Shown: positions 12,001 through 24,092, numbered from the stretch's first letter. The stretch: 64,000 nucleotides of DNA from Datisca glomerata (GCA_003255025.1 QANY01008329.1:571151-635150), one strand, 5' to 3'. Numbers and translations are program-made. The notes: generated by a model not told the origin, from the sequence alone.

Positions 12001-13979
12001 TGGGCCACAATATCTAACTCAAATAATTTCTGCATTCTGCATAATACATATTGTAATATAATTTAAAAAATCTGCAATTTCTTTGAAAGTTCTATGGTCC
12101 ATGAATAAATTTTCAAACTTCCCCACTTTTCTTAAGCGTTTCCCCCTTATATTTTCACATATTTTCCTTATAGTGTTTCCATTCAAAATCTTGGTATATC
12201 TTACATTCCAGGTACCAAAAAATGGAGAAGTGCGTCACTCCGTACCCTGAAGTAACAAATGCTAACAAAGTAGCCGGAGGGGAGTTGAAGAAATTTCCAG
12301 CAAGGCTTTTTGCTGTGCCTCCCAGAATAGCCGAAGGGCTAGTTCCTGAGGTTACAGCTGAATCTTACGAAGAGGACAATAAACTTTGGAAAAAGCGTTT
12401 GAATTCTTACAAGAGGATCAATAGATTGATAGGCAGTACGAGATATAGGAATGTGATGGATATGAATGCAGGCCTAGGAGGTTTTGCTGCTGCCCTTGAA
12501 TCAAAACGATCATGGGTGATGAATGTCGTTCCTACAATCGCTAAGAACACGTTAGGCGTGGTTTACGAGAGAGGTTTGATTGGCATTTATCATGACTGGT
12601 ATGTTCCCCTATGATTTTCATTCTTAAAATTCATGATTCATCTGGATTGCTTGTGATCTTTCTTCAAGTCATATCGAGATATTTCCTCAAATCTTTAAGT
12701 AGAAAAAAAGATGTTCATTTGATTCTCGTTTGTGGCAGTGGAGAAACTGGAATTTGGCGGTTTACTCGCTAGAAAGGAGAAGTGAAATGGTTGGCTAAGT
12801 AGATGTGGTTCTGATGAAGTTAGATTTTGCTTCCAATGTTCGTTTCATGCATTCTTAAGCTACTTTCCCAAATTCCCTAGCCACTTTCCTAAATCCCCGT
12901 GATGCACTTTTCCAAAATATACCTTATAAAACTTTCCCAATAACTTTACACAAGTTTCCTACGTTTCATACAAGTTTCCTACGTTTCATACGTACAAAAC
13001 AAATGATCAAATTTACCATAGCCTACAGTTAAAGAGTTTGAGATTGAAATTTTCTTCAAAATTTCATGCAAAAGTAGTGCGTGAAAATCCTAAGCATGGA
13101 AAGCAACTTCATGCTTCTTTATTCTTTCTTTGGCCGGCAATTTAAATGCAACAATTACTCAGAACAAATTTTGTTGCCTTCAATCTCAGATTTTATTTTT
13201 TCATGTTTATGTAGGTGTGAAGGCTTCTCTACTTACCCAAGGTCATATGACTTTATTCATGGAAGTGGTGTCTTCAGCTTGTATCAAAATAAGTAAACCT
13301 CATTTCCTTCTTTTCTCTATCTGCTTCTGAAGTTTTCCTGTAATAATTTTTGGCAGAATACATTTTTGCTTCCAGAATTTTATTTTTGGCTAATTTAGTT
13401 CGTAAACTTTTAACTTTCTTTTCCATTGGGTCCTCCTCCCTATTGTCAAATCCGGGAGCCAAAGATGAACTGAATAGTGATTTGACATACAAAATTGATT
13501 TCCACGTTTCACTTCAGTCTCAGAGTGACCAAATTGAAAAGAAGTTTGAAGTTCAAGGACGAAATTGACCAAAAATAAAATTCAAGATCAATTTCTAGAT
13601 TAACCTTTTTTTTAGGAAATTAGTTGTTATAATGTAACAGTCTTCTGCTAACTATTTTTCGTATCATCTGGCACTTCTGTTTGAAAACTTCCTCTACAGG
13701 AAGCGAAATCGTTGCATCTCTAATATGATTTTATGATTAAACAGATGCGATTTGGAGGACATACTTTTGGAGATGGATCGTATACTGAGGCCTGAAGGGG
13801 TGATTATCCTCCGCGATGAAGTTGATGTAATGAACAAGGTTAAGAAAATCGCCGGAGGCATGAGATGGGATATCAAACTAATGGATCATGAGGATGGTCC
13901 CCTTGTTCCTGAGAAGATACTGGTTGCCACCAAACGCTACTGGACTGTCAGCGAGCGAAACAGCACCGCTAATTCATAA
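9090..13979 (+). CDS. PMT14: Probable pectin methyltransferase PMT14-like, six coding exons
   Basis: Coding exons: 9090-9731, 9854-10064, 11173-11455, 12212-12598, 13215-13292 and 13745-13979; all introns are GT-AG and the joined frame is open for 611 aa, close to the family's usual length of about 600-620. The start is the ATG giving MGSKHN, as in PMT14-type proteins. A short cytosolic tail and a signal anchor at about residues 16-34 ([15 protein letters not shown]) predict a type II Golgi membrane protein. The lumenal part is a DUF248/methyltransf_29 domain: SAM motif DTGCG (210-214) followed by [24 protein letters not shown] near 296-311, VMDMNAG (460-466) and a C-terminal [14 protein letters not shown]. 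The family is linked to methylation of pectin (homogalacturonan) in the Golgi; activity of this copy is inferred. No stops or frameshifts; two introns contain MITEs. It is the only apparently intact gene here. Confidence 0.92.
10250..10726. mobile_element. MITE in the second coding intron of the PMT14-like gene
   Basis: The strongest inverted pair is tttggctaatttagtcctg at about 10314 against the complement of tacaagactaaattagccaaa at about 10641-10661. Weaker complementarity continues outward for some 60 bp on each side (TGC..AA.CACC at the left end against its mirror around 10706-10716). Long diverged inverted arms and no coding capacity fit a non-autonomous, possibly Mutator-like MITE. The exact ends and the target duplication are uncertain. 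Confidence 0.55.
12951..12990. repeat. Two exact copies of a 20-bp unit in an intron
   Basis: The 20-bp unit caagtttcctacgtttcata occurs twice in tandem with no mismatch, in the intron between the fourth and fifth coding exons. Probably recent replication slippage; no function is suggested. Confidence 0.8.
13375..13583. mobile_element. Short MITE in the last intron of the PMT14-like gene
   Basis: The left end gaattttatttttggctaa pairs with the right end ttgaccaaaaataaaattc, and the inverted similarity extends roughly 40 bp inward on each side (taatttagttcgtaaacttt against the complement of aagtttgaagttcaaggacg). About 209 bp long, with no coding capacity. Its core ttttggctaatttagt also occurs in the MITE at 10250-10726, so both may belong to one family. 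Confidence 0.65.
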
Positions 13980-14300
13980 GCTGCTTCTTCCTTATTCGGA
14001 ATAGAAATCAAAGCAAGATTTCAGTCACCGGTGAGTAAAGATCCCACCGTGTTGTAAGAAGTAAAGAACTAATTCTTTTTCTTTTGAGCTTTATTTAATT
14101 TAAATTGTTGAAGATGCCATTTGTGAAAGCTAGTAGTGTTAATGCTGAGAGTAGAGAACACTTGGATTTGTCCTCCTAATGGTGGGTTGATAGTGAAGGA
14201 AAAATGGAAAGATGTGTTGTCTAGCTGCCCAAGTAATAAATTCAATCGAATTAATATATAATATATTGTAAAGTGCTAAAATAAAAATCTGTGTCAGTTT
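13980..14300 (+). other. 3' UTR of the PMT14-like gene
   Basis: AT-rich sequence follows the TAA stop. Candidate polyadenylation signals are aataaattc near 14234 and aataaaaatc near 14279. The exact cleavage site cannot be seen from sequence alone. Confidence 0.45.
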
Positions 14301-14968
14301 CTTAGTTAGCCATTAAAGCTAGTTTTGTTTCTCTCGGGTTTACTCTAATGGTTGTATGCAATAACGATCAAATATTTAATTAAATGTAACTGTATTGTCT
14401 ATTGAATAACTAAAGAGTATTAGTGATATCACTCATGCGACAACAGTTAAATTGCTGCCTTGATTATGTGTATCACTTAATGTTTTCGGGTGAAATACCC
14501 TTCGACTCCTAAAGTATATGCTTATTAATTGGGATGGGAGAACATCAAGATTGGGTCACTTTAAAAAATAAAAATAAAAAATAATTAAGTTTGAAAGAAA
14601 AATAAAAAATCGTCGACTCAAATCTAAAAAATAATTTTTGGCACTAAAAAGTGAGATCTATCGGATGAAATTAAAGTGTATTTTATATATATGGTATATA
14701 TAAACTATACATGCAGTATATTTTTATGTACGTTATATATTATTTAAATCTATTGATGGTTAGAGTAGTTTTTTGTTGGTTAACGTCAAAAATTGACCAC
14801 GTGATTTTTTTGAGTGCTTGTAGTGATTATTTTCTTATATTTTTTTATACTTGTGATTATTTTTTAGGATTTTCTTTAACATGACTTATTTGTGATAATT
14901 ACTTATTAATTTGGCCCCTAACTTCTAATTTTATCTATTTAGTTAATGATCTTATAAATCATTAGTGA
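14301..14968. other. AT-rich spacer between gene and gypsy element
   Basis: No gene-like frame, repeat with paired ends, or RNA gene was recognised. It contains A-rich and tata-rich runs (about 14560-14740). Confidence 0.4.
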
Positions 14969-15667
14969 TGTTGTGCCCAAAATTTTAACGTTCTAATATG
15001 GACAAGCCCAAGAGATGTCTGGGCCACGAAAGAATACATTACCAGGAAAATGGCACGATTAGACCATAAGGCTTGATACAGGAATAGCAAGATTTTAGAA
15101 ATTTAATACAAAATGAACAAATAGTTTCAAATCATAAAAAATAGTCAATGTTTATGGTCTCACTATAAATAATATGTAACTCTCTCTCTCTTTCTCTCTC
15201 TCCCCCTCTCTCTCCCCCTCTCTCTCCCCCCTCTCTCTCACACTCTCTCTCACTCTTGCTCTCTCTCTCTCGCTTTCGCTCTCTCTCGCTCTCTCTATCT
15301 CTTCCCCCCNGATTTGAGTTACAAGAAAAGATCACGTGGCTGCGACTGATTTGACAATTGACAAACGAGGTGATGAGGCAATTGAAAAGAATGGATGGAA
15401 TGGAGGGGCCTACACCTGACAAGAGATCCCACGAGTATGAGTGAGATCCTATAGGTGTAATAAAACCTCTGAAAATATAGGCGAGATGGTGATCATTCCC
15501 CTCATTTTCGCTATTTTATTGTCAAAGTTGTTATTCTATTTACACAATGTGGCCTATATAAGGGTTGGGGTAATAAATGAGAAGATCAATCCAACTCAAC
15601 ACAACTCGAAAAATTACTCAATGCATTGACTACTCTATTTCTTTCTCACACACAGACACTCTCTACA
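14969..15667 (+). repeat. Candidate 5' LTR of the gypsy element
   Basis: It opens with TGTTGTGCCC and ends with CTCTACA, giving TG...CA ends. A good TATA box, cctatataaggg, lies near 15554. The gag-like frame starts seven bases after the proposed end. No second copy exists in the window to confirm the limits, and I did not recognise a clear primer binding site. Confidence 0.4.
15181..15309. repeat. CT-rich microsatellite ending at an N
   Basis: About 130 bp of nearly pure ctctct with c-runs and occasional a/g, ending in ccccccn. The N at 15310 probably marks a base that could not be resolved next to a homopolymer. It lies within the proposed gypsy LTR. Confidence 0.85.
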
Positions 15668-15674
15668 GACAGAA

Positions 15675-16905
15675 ATGGTACAAACAATCCTAAACGGAAT
15701 GCAGGAAATGGAAAGGAAGAACATGGAGGCACTACACAGCGCATGGAGGACTGTGCAGGACCAGATCAACACACTTCAGTAAGAGCTGGCAATGACACAT
15801 GCTAAAGTCAGTCAAAGGGTGAATAACGAAGAACGAGAAATCCACTCGGGGGGAAACAAGCAAGATGTAAGACAGGAGAGCCACGAGGACAGCAAAAATG
15901 TACAACGAGAGGAAGTAGAAGCCCAATCCCAAAACCACGTAAAGGAGACTACGGGAGAAGCTCGTCACTCCTGGGTCATAACGAAAAAGGCGGTGGAGGA
16001 ATTATTGGACCAGAAAAAATTATGGAGATGAGAAACCTGGGAAGTATGGAAGAGACCGACCACAAATCCTTCACCCGTACTCTGTTAATCCCTGAAATCC
16101 TAGTGGCACCCGTACCTAGAAAGTTCGCGGCCCCCAATTTAAATGTTACGAAGGGAAAACAGACCCGTAAACCACCTCCAATGATTTAGATAAGTAATGG
16201 CACTATATCAACATAAGGATAGATTGATGTGTAAGATGTTTTCCACCAGCTTGGACGGGACAGCTCTGAAATGGTATCATTCCCTATCTGTGCATTTGAT
16301 TACTAATTTTGTTGTTATGTCTTATGTCTTCCCAGAACAATACTCTACCTATCGGGCGATCATGGAGGACACAAAGTATCTCTTGATAATTTCCGCCAAG
16401 AGAGGGGAGTCTCTCTGAGAATACACCCACATATTTAAGGATAAAATGGTAAAAGTTGAGAGTTGCGAAGATCGAGTTGCCATACTGGCCTTCAGACAGG
16501 GGTTAGACCCGAACTCACCCTTGTTCGAAGATCTATCTAAAATGAAACCACTATCCATGGAAGAAACCTTCTAGCGGGCACAACCCTACATTACTCTAGA
16601 GGAAGAGAAAAGAAACATGCTGAAGGTCGCCGAACAGAAGACTGAGGAGTCAAGAAAATAGGCAAGAAGTTTAAAATATGAAAGGAAAAAGTTTGACGGA
16701 ATTGAAAGAGAAGACGAGAGAAGCGGCAGGCAAGAGAGAACATGATATCAAAGGAGGGACTCAGACAGGGTACACCCAAGAGATGAGGTCTACACGTCGC
16801 TGACCATACTAGTGAACCAGATCTTGGATATGATCAAGGACAAGCCTTGGCTCAAGGGACCGGCCCCGCTTATAAAAGAACCAAGCTACAAGGATAATAT
16901 ATAAG
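15675..16905 (+). pseudogene. Gypsy gag remnant
   Basis: The frame begins MVQTILNGMQEMERKNMEAL and stops at 15781. A coiled, charged segment follows (15792-16031), then a capsid-like region at 16197-16418 with LMCKMFSTSLDGTALKWYHS, the typical retrotransposon gag signature, then SLREYTHIFKDKM-like and CEDRVAILAFRQGL-like segments in other frames. Several stops and at least two frame changes separate these parts. No zinc knuckle with intact spacing was found. The role would have been virus-like particle formation and RNA packaging. Confidence 0.75.
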
Positions 16906-17141
16906 TACTGCTCCGATCACAAGAATAATGGACATTACACGAGGTATTATTTCCAGCTTAAAGACTACATCGAACAGCTGATCAAAGATGGGTATCTCCG
17001 CCAGTTCGAAAAAAAGAAGAGTAGAAATGGGAAACAGAAAAGGACAATGGGAAATAATCTCTCTACATCGCCGACACGGTTATTGCACTCATAGAGTAGG
17101 AAGGGATAACAAGGAAAGAAAGAAAGACCTACTATAAAAAA

Positions 17142-17590
17142 TTGATGCTGGAAAAGCACCTAGAAGAATCCCTAAGTGTCAGCATGAATCTACTACTGGT
17201 ATTCAATTATCTAGACTTGGAGCATGACGGGCAACACAATGATGCTCTTTTCATTTCGATACAAGTAGGGAACTGCTTGCTAAGGAGATTCCTGGTGGAT
17301 GGCCGGAGTGCAATGAACATTTTATATCGGCCAACCTTGGAGAAAATATCAATGGGAGAATAGAAGCTACAAGGAACTTCACAGTCGTTGATATAATTCA
17401 ATGGAATCGTTAGCTACTCAGAGGAAATCCTTCTTCTCCTAGTAAATTCAAACCCCTTCAACTATATAACTGAGTTCATGATATTGTGCACATCGTCCCC
17501 GTACAACGCTATCATGGGAAGAACCTGGCTCCGTAAAATGAAAGTCGTCCCCTTAACTTTCTACCAAGTACTAAAATACCCATCACTATA
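17142..17590 (+). pseudogene. Gypsy aspartic protease remnant
   Basis: The segment LLRRFLVDGRSAMNILYRP (about 17270-17330) matches the protease active-site region of plant gypsy elements, in which a D-x-G-S core is expected. Here it reads VDGRS, so the core glycine-serine arrangement is damaged. The downstream YNAIMGRTWL (about 17500-17530) is the usual flap and second-loop motif. A stop at 17361-17363 lies between the two. A protease from this copy should not work. Confidence 0.7.
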
Positions 17591-17950
17591 GGGAGTTAAA
17601 ACGATAAGGGAAGATCAAGTTGCTACCCGCATTTTCTCTGTGACTGCTTTAGAATCCTTCAAGAAGAGGACAACAGAAAAGGTAGAAGGAAAATGACCCA
17701 TGGATTTATAGGAATCACAGAAAGATGGGAAAGATGGCCCAAGGTATAAGGCGGGGGAAGAAAAAGAACTTGTATGCTTGGAGGAAGGAACTCAAAAGAT
17801 GACAAATGTTGGTACCCATCTCGAAAGAAGTGAAAAAGAAAAGTTAGTAAATTTCCTGAGGGAAAACAATGATGTGTTTGTAACTACGCATAAGAGATGT
17901 CAGGCATCCCTGAAGAAATCATCTGTCATAAGTTGAATACAAATCTCGCT

Positions 17951-18740
17951 ACGAAGCCAGTAAAGCAAAGGAAGTGGAGCTTTGCCCCAGAACGGAATCA
18001 AGCATTCAAGGAAGAAGTTAAAAAGCTATTGGCAGCAGGTTTTGTTCGGAAAGTAGACTACGTAGAGTGATTAGCTAACGTGGTAATGGTGCGGAAGAAA
18101 AGTGGTAAGTGAAGAATATGTGTGGACTTCACTGATTTGAATAAAGAATGCCCCAAAGATGAATATCCGCTACTAAGGATAGATCAGATGGTTGATGCCA
18201 CTTCGAGACACGAGCTACTCAGCTTCATGGACTCGTACTCCAGATACAATCAGGTGAAAATGTTCCAACCTGATCAGGAAAAAACTTCATTTATTACTGA
18301 TTATGGTACATATTGTTACAAAGTTATACCATTTGAACTGAAAAATGTAGGTGCTACCTATCAAAGAGTGGTGAACAAAGGCTTTCGTGAACATATCGAG
18401 AAAAGTGTGGAAGTCTATGTAGACAACATGCTGGCCAAAAGCTAGAAACGGGAGGACCATATTCGAGATCTCGAAGAAGGCTTTGCAGTTCTAAGAGAAA
18501 ACTCCATGAAGCTAAATTCAAAAAAGTGTACGTTCGGGGTAGCTGCAGGAAAATTCCTTGGGCACCTGGTGACACAATGAGGAATTGAAGTAAATGCAAA
18601 CCAAGTGAAGGAAATTATGGAGATGAAAACTCCGCTAAATCGAAAACAAATACATGGGTTAATAGGAAGGTTGGATGCCTTGAACAAATTCATCTCAAGG
18701 TCTACAGATCAATGTAAACCATTTTTTGAAAAGTTGAGAA
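17951..18740 (+). pseudogene. Gypsy reverse transcriptase remnant
   Basis: Typical RT blocks are visible: KPVKQRKWSFAPERNQAF, RICVDFTDLNKECPKDEYPL (about 18115-18170), the DQEKTSFITDYGTYCYKVIPF finger-palm block, and VYVDNMLAKS (18415-18445), where YVDD is expected. The second aspartate is Asn, which would abolish catalysis, and a stop follows at once. The downstream CTFGVAAGKFLGHLV and LIGRLDALNKFISR belong to the thumb region. Stops also occur at 18068-18070 and 18110. Confidence 0.85.
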
Positions 18741-18749
18741 AGAATTCTG

Positions 18750-19550
18750 CTAATGGGTGAAATGAGGAATGTGAAGAAACTCTCAGCAGGCGAACAACTC
18801 CTACTGTATGTTACCGTTTTGGTGGTCGCCATCAGTGTCGTACTCATCAGGGAGGAAGAAAGAAAGCAGAAGCCCGTGTACTTCATTAATAAAAGCCTTG
18901 TAGCGGCCAAGGTGAGGTATAAACGAATGGAGAATTTAGTACTAGCCATTGTGAGCCCCATGAAAACTGAGACCTTATTTTCATGTACATAGCATCAGAG
19001 TGTTGACGGATTCATCTGTCAAGAGTCTCTTGCACTCTCTAGAGGTAAGCAGACTTCACTGAAGGAGAAGTTGAAAGGGGACCTCACGAAGAAATTGAGA
19101 ACGGTCATTAGAAATTATATGTTGATGGTGCTTCAAACAACAAAGGAGCATGAGTAAGGGTGAAGATACAAACCCCACTTGGAGAAACATTAGAGCATTC
19201 CATCTCCTCTGGATTCAACGTGTCAAATAACGAAGCGGAGTATGAGTGCATAAGTGTCTTTGCTATGGGAATATGAGGTGACAGTTGTAAATATATTTTA
19301 TGATTCCATGCTGATCATGAAACAGGTCACATGGGAATACATAGTGAAAGATGAAAGGATGATAAGCTACCTACAACGAGACCTCCTAAGCACGTTGAAA
19401 AGATACCAGATCCGACAGATCCCGAGAAATAAGAACGGGCACCGTGATGCACTAGCAAACTTAGGACATCATTGCAAACCCCATACAAGAGGAACGTTCT
19501 CGTGGAATTTCTGGAAAGACCAAGTGCCTCACTCCCATGCAATGACGTAA
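18750..19550 (+). pseudogene. Gypsy RNase H plus second (archaeal-type) RNase H remnant
   Basis: The first part (18753-18960) has LLLYVTVLVVAISVVLIRE and PVYFINKSLVAAKVRY, the gypsy RNase H. The second part (about 19090-19500) shows scattered VDGASN-like and SNNEAEYE-like words in changing frames, then IRQIPRNKNGHRDALANLG, characteristic of the additional RNase H carried by Tat-lineage elements. Stops and shifts are frequent. The presence of this second domain is the main reason for the Tat assignment. Confidence 0.7.
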
Positions 19551-19789
19551 CTGATATCGAAGTAGAATGAGAAACTAGTTGGCAGGATGACATAATCCAC
19601 TATCTTAAGGAAGGAATGCTCTTAGAAGATAAGATCCTCGCTAGCAGAGCACCAGGTATACATTGATAAGTGAACTATTGAATAAGAAATCATTTGCAGG
19701 CCCGTACCTGAAGTGTCTACAGAAGAAGGAAGCCCAATATATGTTAGCACAAATTCAGGAAAAGGGTATATAAAAATCATATTGTGGAC

Positions 19790-20590
19790 AGATCTTTAGA
19801 ACATAAAGTGATGTACGAAGGGTACTACTGGCTGAAGATGCACCAAGAATGCGTGATGTGTCAACGCTTTGCACCCGTAGTCAAAATGGCCCCCCGAACA
19901 AGTCATTGGCCATTCATACAGTTGACCCTAGACATTCTTTGACCAATCCCCATCGCACCCACTTAGAAACACTTCTTATTGGTAGCAATAGATTACTTCA
20001 CCAAATGAATTGAGGTTGATGCCTTCGCCAAAATTTGTCAAGATGAAGTGAAAAAGGTTCCTGTGGAAGAACAAAGTATGTTGATACGGAATTCTCCATG
20101 TCCTCTTATCTGACAATGGACTCCAGTTCACCAAAAACATGGTGAAAACCTTTTCTGAAGACTTGAAAATCATCAACCAATTTTTTGCACCCTACTATCC
20201 ACAAGAAAACAGACAAGCTAAGAGGTCTAACCGAATTATACTGGACAATTTAAAAAAATGACTAGTGTCAGCCAAGGGAAAGTGGGTGGAAGAATTGCTC
20301 GTAGTACTATGGGCATACAAAATAACTCCTAGAGAAACAACGGGTGAAACACCATTTGCTCTAGCATATGGAGCGGAAGCAGTGATTCCTGTTGAAATCA
20401 GAAGCCTTACTATGAGATCTGGTCCTAAATAAAAGATCTTCCAGACAGAGGAAAAGCTTGGGCCAACATGGGAAGGGCTATATATCATCAGTGGAATAGA
20501 GGGAAGTGGCTACTACCATTTGAAAACATAAAAAGAAACGGATCTACCAAAACCTTGGAATGTGGCTCACCTAAGGAAATACTTTGTTTA
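19790..20590 (+). pseudogene. Gypsy integrase remnant
   Basis: The YEGYYWLKMHQECVMCQRF segment (about 19815-19870) is the zinc-binding region of the integrase. It is followed by SHWPFIQLTLDIL and the FLLVAIDYFTK block around the first catalytic aspartate, broken by stops. The C-terminal WEGLYIISGIEGSGYYHL and PWNVAHLRKYFV (ending about 20589) match the usual end of gypsy integrases. Multiple stops and frame changes mean no protein could be made. Confidence 0.75.
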
Positions 20591-20705
20591 AAAAATTGTA
20601 ACATTCATTGTAGTGAATAGTTTTTCCATGGTTTTTTCATGTAAGGGTCTTGCACTTAAAGATTCTCGGTGTCAACTCTCTCCTTTACATTAAAAACTAC
20701 AACGG

Positions 20706-20846
20706 AAATAAGGGCATAAAGTCCTTGTGAGAGCTAGTTCATAAGTCCTACTCTTAGAATGAAATAAGGGCATAAAGTCCTTATGATGGGTAGTTCATAA
20801 GTCCTACTTTTAAAACTTAATAAGAGCATAAAGTCCTTGGAAGGGG
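20706..20846. repeat. Tandem repeat, about 55 bp unit, at the gypsy 3' side
   Basis: Two full units and one partial unit with the core aagggcataaagtccttg and a second word agttcataagtcctact, spaced 55-57 bp. It follows the integrase end and stops exactly where copia LTR sequence begins at 20847. Confidence 0.8.
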
Positions 20847-22756
20847 CGTGTGTGAGCACGTAGAATATTACAAGATCTTCCAAGTCAATAGACTCCGAGA
20901 TCCACACCAAGATCTTCCAAGTCAATGTTCAACGCACTAGGACGTGTGTGAGCACGTAGAATATTACAAGACACTTTTTCTGTCTTTAAATGTTCTCAAC
21001 ACATAAGATCTAGAGATTTACTAAGAAAAACTTTAGTAAGATGATTTTCTAAAAGAACGTGATGTTCTGTTATAGATTTGATTAACGTTTAATCACAGAA
21101 TAAAATCTCTCTGACACCAATTGTGTTCTCAATTAAACTCTTGATTGACCTGCTTATCTGATCAATTGATTCTCTCCCCTTGTTTCAACTACTTAGGTCA
21201 TTAGAATAATATCTGTATATATTCTAGGTAATGGCATATCAGATTTTTAGGAATAAACTGAAATAATATTTAATTGTAAAATTATCAATTGGCACACTCA
21301 CTACTTTAGTGTCATATGGCACCACAATAGTTCATGTCAATTTCTAATACCATATTAGTGATTGACACGTGGCGACTACTGTGAATTAAATATTTATTTT
21401 AATCAGATAATTATCTAAAAATCAGTTAATTCAAAATTAACATATATAATTATCTCTATCAATTAACTTATCTATCATTTCACAAACAACATATTTAGTT
21501 GATTTAAATTATTATTTAATAACAGTTTAATTATCTAATTTTACAAAATAGATATTCTGTCTCACTTATCGATAAAAAACATCAATAATTATATATATAT
21601 ATATATATAATTTCTAAAAATTATATTTAAATATAAAAATAATTTATTTAATTAATCACACATGATTATCTTACAATTATGTACTTACCCCAAAATAAAA
21701 ATTTCTTTTGCAAGTCAGTCATTTTCTCGTGTCCCGAAATATTCACACCTAAGAAAACGTAGTATAGGGGTGACTTGGGGACCATGTACCTATAATCATA
21801 AGTTCTAATAAATCAGATTATTAATTAAACTCTTTAATTAAATAATCTTATTTATTACTTTCATTATTACTCCACTATAAATATGGAATTACACTCTTAG
21901 AGATTATAGAATGTATTTATAGAGAATTCTCATGTAATCCACTGACGTAATCATTTCATATAGTTTTATCCTGCAATTATTGGTTTGTAAATTAGAACTG
22001 GTCAAAATTACCGTTTTACCCTTTTAATTAGCTCTTGATCATTAAGTATCATTAATCCACTAATGGATGACTAATTTATAATCTTATTATAAATTTGAGC
22101 TCAATAACCATTCAGTTTCAGAATTAACACTCAATAGAACCAATATATGATCCGTTAGAAAAGCTTAGATTCCAAATCTTGTAAAATCATGTCCCTAGCC
22201 ATCCACATAATTGAATCTCCAAAACAAAAGTCACTGGCCTGATTAACTAACAGACCTTAACGAGTGAATCAAAAGATCAAGTAGACATGCATAGAAATTC
22301 ATTATTACTCAAGATTCAGGCTGATCTATATATGATCATTGAATTGATGTGTACGAAATCTTTATGATAAAAGGCACATTAATAAATATATTAATTCACA
22401 TCGGTCATGTCATATATAATCTTATTATATAAAGTATCTTCACAAATATGTCTATCCATATCAATTATCCAGATCTAGATTACACGCATTCATAATGCTT
22501 AGTGAACCGTACTAGCAACAATTCATTGAAGATTTCATACTTTAATATGTTGCTGATAATTTTATTCATTATCTATGATCTTAATCCTCTCGTACTAATA
22601 CAAGATCATAGTCTCATTAATATATATGAAATTTTTAGATATTTATATAAATTATTCAACAATAATTTAAAAGAACGATCATAAGAAAAATGTAATCCTT
22701 TTTAAATTTCATATCAAAATGTCAATACACATGCTTTGAGGGTATAACCACCAACA
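20847..22756 (-). repeat. 3' LTR of the minus-strand copia (outer end truncated)
   Basis: The inner end reads TGTTGGTGGTTATACCC on the minus strand at 22756, directly after a purine tract agggcaagggagagat. Long collinear similarity with 28770-29908 (for example gtagtatag...gtcacttgggg, and the tata-rich stretch near 21590 and 29585) proves the pairing. It lacks about 300 bp present at the inner end of the other LTR (28483-28780). A 96-bp period duplication of cgtgtgtgagcacgtagaat occurs at 20847 and 20943. Confidence 0.87.
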
Positions 22757-22770
22757 ATCTCTCCCTTGCC

Positions 22771-24092
22771 CTAAAGCCAATGTGGCATTTCTCTTAATCT
22801 CATGTTACGCATGTGACCCTCAAATGACTTCGCAGAAAGTTTATTTGTAAAAGGATCAGTCAGGTTCTGTTCCAATGTTATCTTCATAATAGTCACATTC
22901 CCTCGATGCACGATCTCTCTTACAAGATGATATTTCATTTCTATGTGCTTGCCCCTCTCGCGACTCCTTGGTTCCTTGGAATTTGCCACCGCCCCACTGT
23001 TATCACAGTACAATATGAGTGGCTTGTCCATATCTGGAACTACTTTCAAATCAGAATAGAACTTTCTGAGTCATATCGCATCTTTCGCAACTTCACAAGC
23101 TGATATATATCTGGCTTCCATAGTGGAATCTGCAATGCTAGATTTTTTAATACTATTTCCAGACTACAGCTCATCTATCTAGGGTGAATACCGATCCAGA
23201 TGTCGACTTTTGACTACCTGGTTCTGATTGAAAATCAGAACCAATATTCCAGTGGGGTTCAGGTCTCCACCTGAATAAACAAGCATATAGTTTCTCGTTC
23301 TCCTAAGATACTTGATAATGTGTTTTACTGTCATCCAATGTTCCAAAGCTAGATTTGATTGATAACGATTGACAATTTGCACTACATAATAGATGTCCAG
23401 TCTTGTACACAACATGACATACATGAGCCTTCCCTTGGGGTGTCATAGGGAATTGTTCCTTGGAGAGGACAATCCATATTTGATCGGTTGTTGACCTTTC
23501 TTGGAATTCTCCATTGAGAATCTTTCTTGCACCTTTTCAATATGAGATGCCTGAGAAAGTGTCAAGAACTTGTTCTTTCTATCCCTTAGGATTTGGATGC
23601 CTAGAACATAACTCGCTTCTCCCAAATCTTTAATTTGAAATTTCTCAGCTAACCACTTCATTACTTTTGACAAAGTTTCTACATCATTCCCAATTAGCAG
23701 AATACCATCAACATAAAGAACTAAGAAAACCACTATCTTATCTTTGGTATATTTATAAACACAGGCTTCATCAATATTTTTCTCGAAGCCATAAGACTTT
23801 ATAATCTCATCAAATGTTAGATTTCAAGATCTAGATACTTTCTTTAATCCATAAATGGATTTAAGCAACTTTCATATTTTCTTATCTTGCCCCTTTTGTA
23901 CGAACCCTCTGGTTGCATCATATAGATGTTTTCTTTAAGATAGTCATTCAGAAAAGCTGTCTTGACATCCATTTTCCATATCTCATAGTCAAAACTAGCA
24001 ACTATGGAAAAAATGATGAGAATGAATTTTACATTGGTCACATGGGAGAATGTCTCTTCATAATCGACTCCCTCCCTTTGTGTATAGCCCAT
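22771..24092 (-). pseudogene. Copia reverse transcriptase and RNase H remnant
   Basis: RT blocks: REGVDYEETFSHVTNVKFIL and WKMDVKTAFLNDYLKENIYM (23950-24092), then VFLVLYVDGILLIGNDVET (about 23680-23733), where YVDD is expected: the second catalytic aspartate is Gly. LGIQILRDRKNKFLTLSQ follows. RNase H blocks are at 23179-23424 (TRLDIYYVVQIVNRYQSN) and 22771-23049 (LYCDNSGAVANSKEP, KHIEMKYHLVREIVHRG, LTDPFTNKLSAKSFEGH). Stops or frame changes separate the three parts. These would copy the element RNA in virus-like particles; this copy cannot. Confidence 0.88.

Larger units (their letters stand above)
14969..20846 (+). mobile_element. Decayed Ty3/gypsy retrotransposon, Tat-like, 3' LTR missing
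   Basis: Domains appear in the order gag, protease, reverse transcriptase, RNase H, an additional RNase H, integrase: the gypsy order plus the second RNase H that marks the Tat group. Every domain contains stops or shifts. A probable 5' LTR lies at 14969-15667. The right side ends in a tandem repeat (20706-20846) and then meets a truncated copia LTR directly, so the gypsy 3' LTR has been lost or displaced. It cannot be autonomous. Confidence 0.8.

Noticed and set aside
15132..15422. Minus-strand frame with long Arg/Glu/Ser runs
   Set aside because: Translation of the CT microsatellite across an N.
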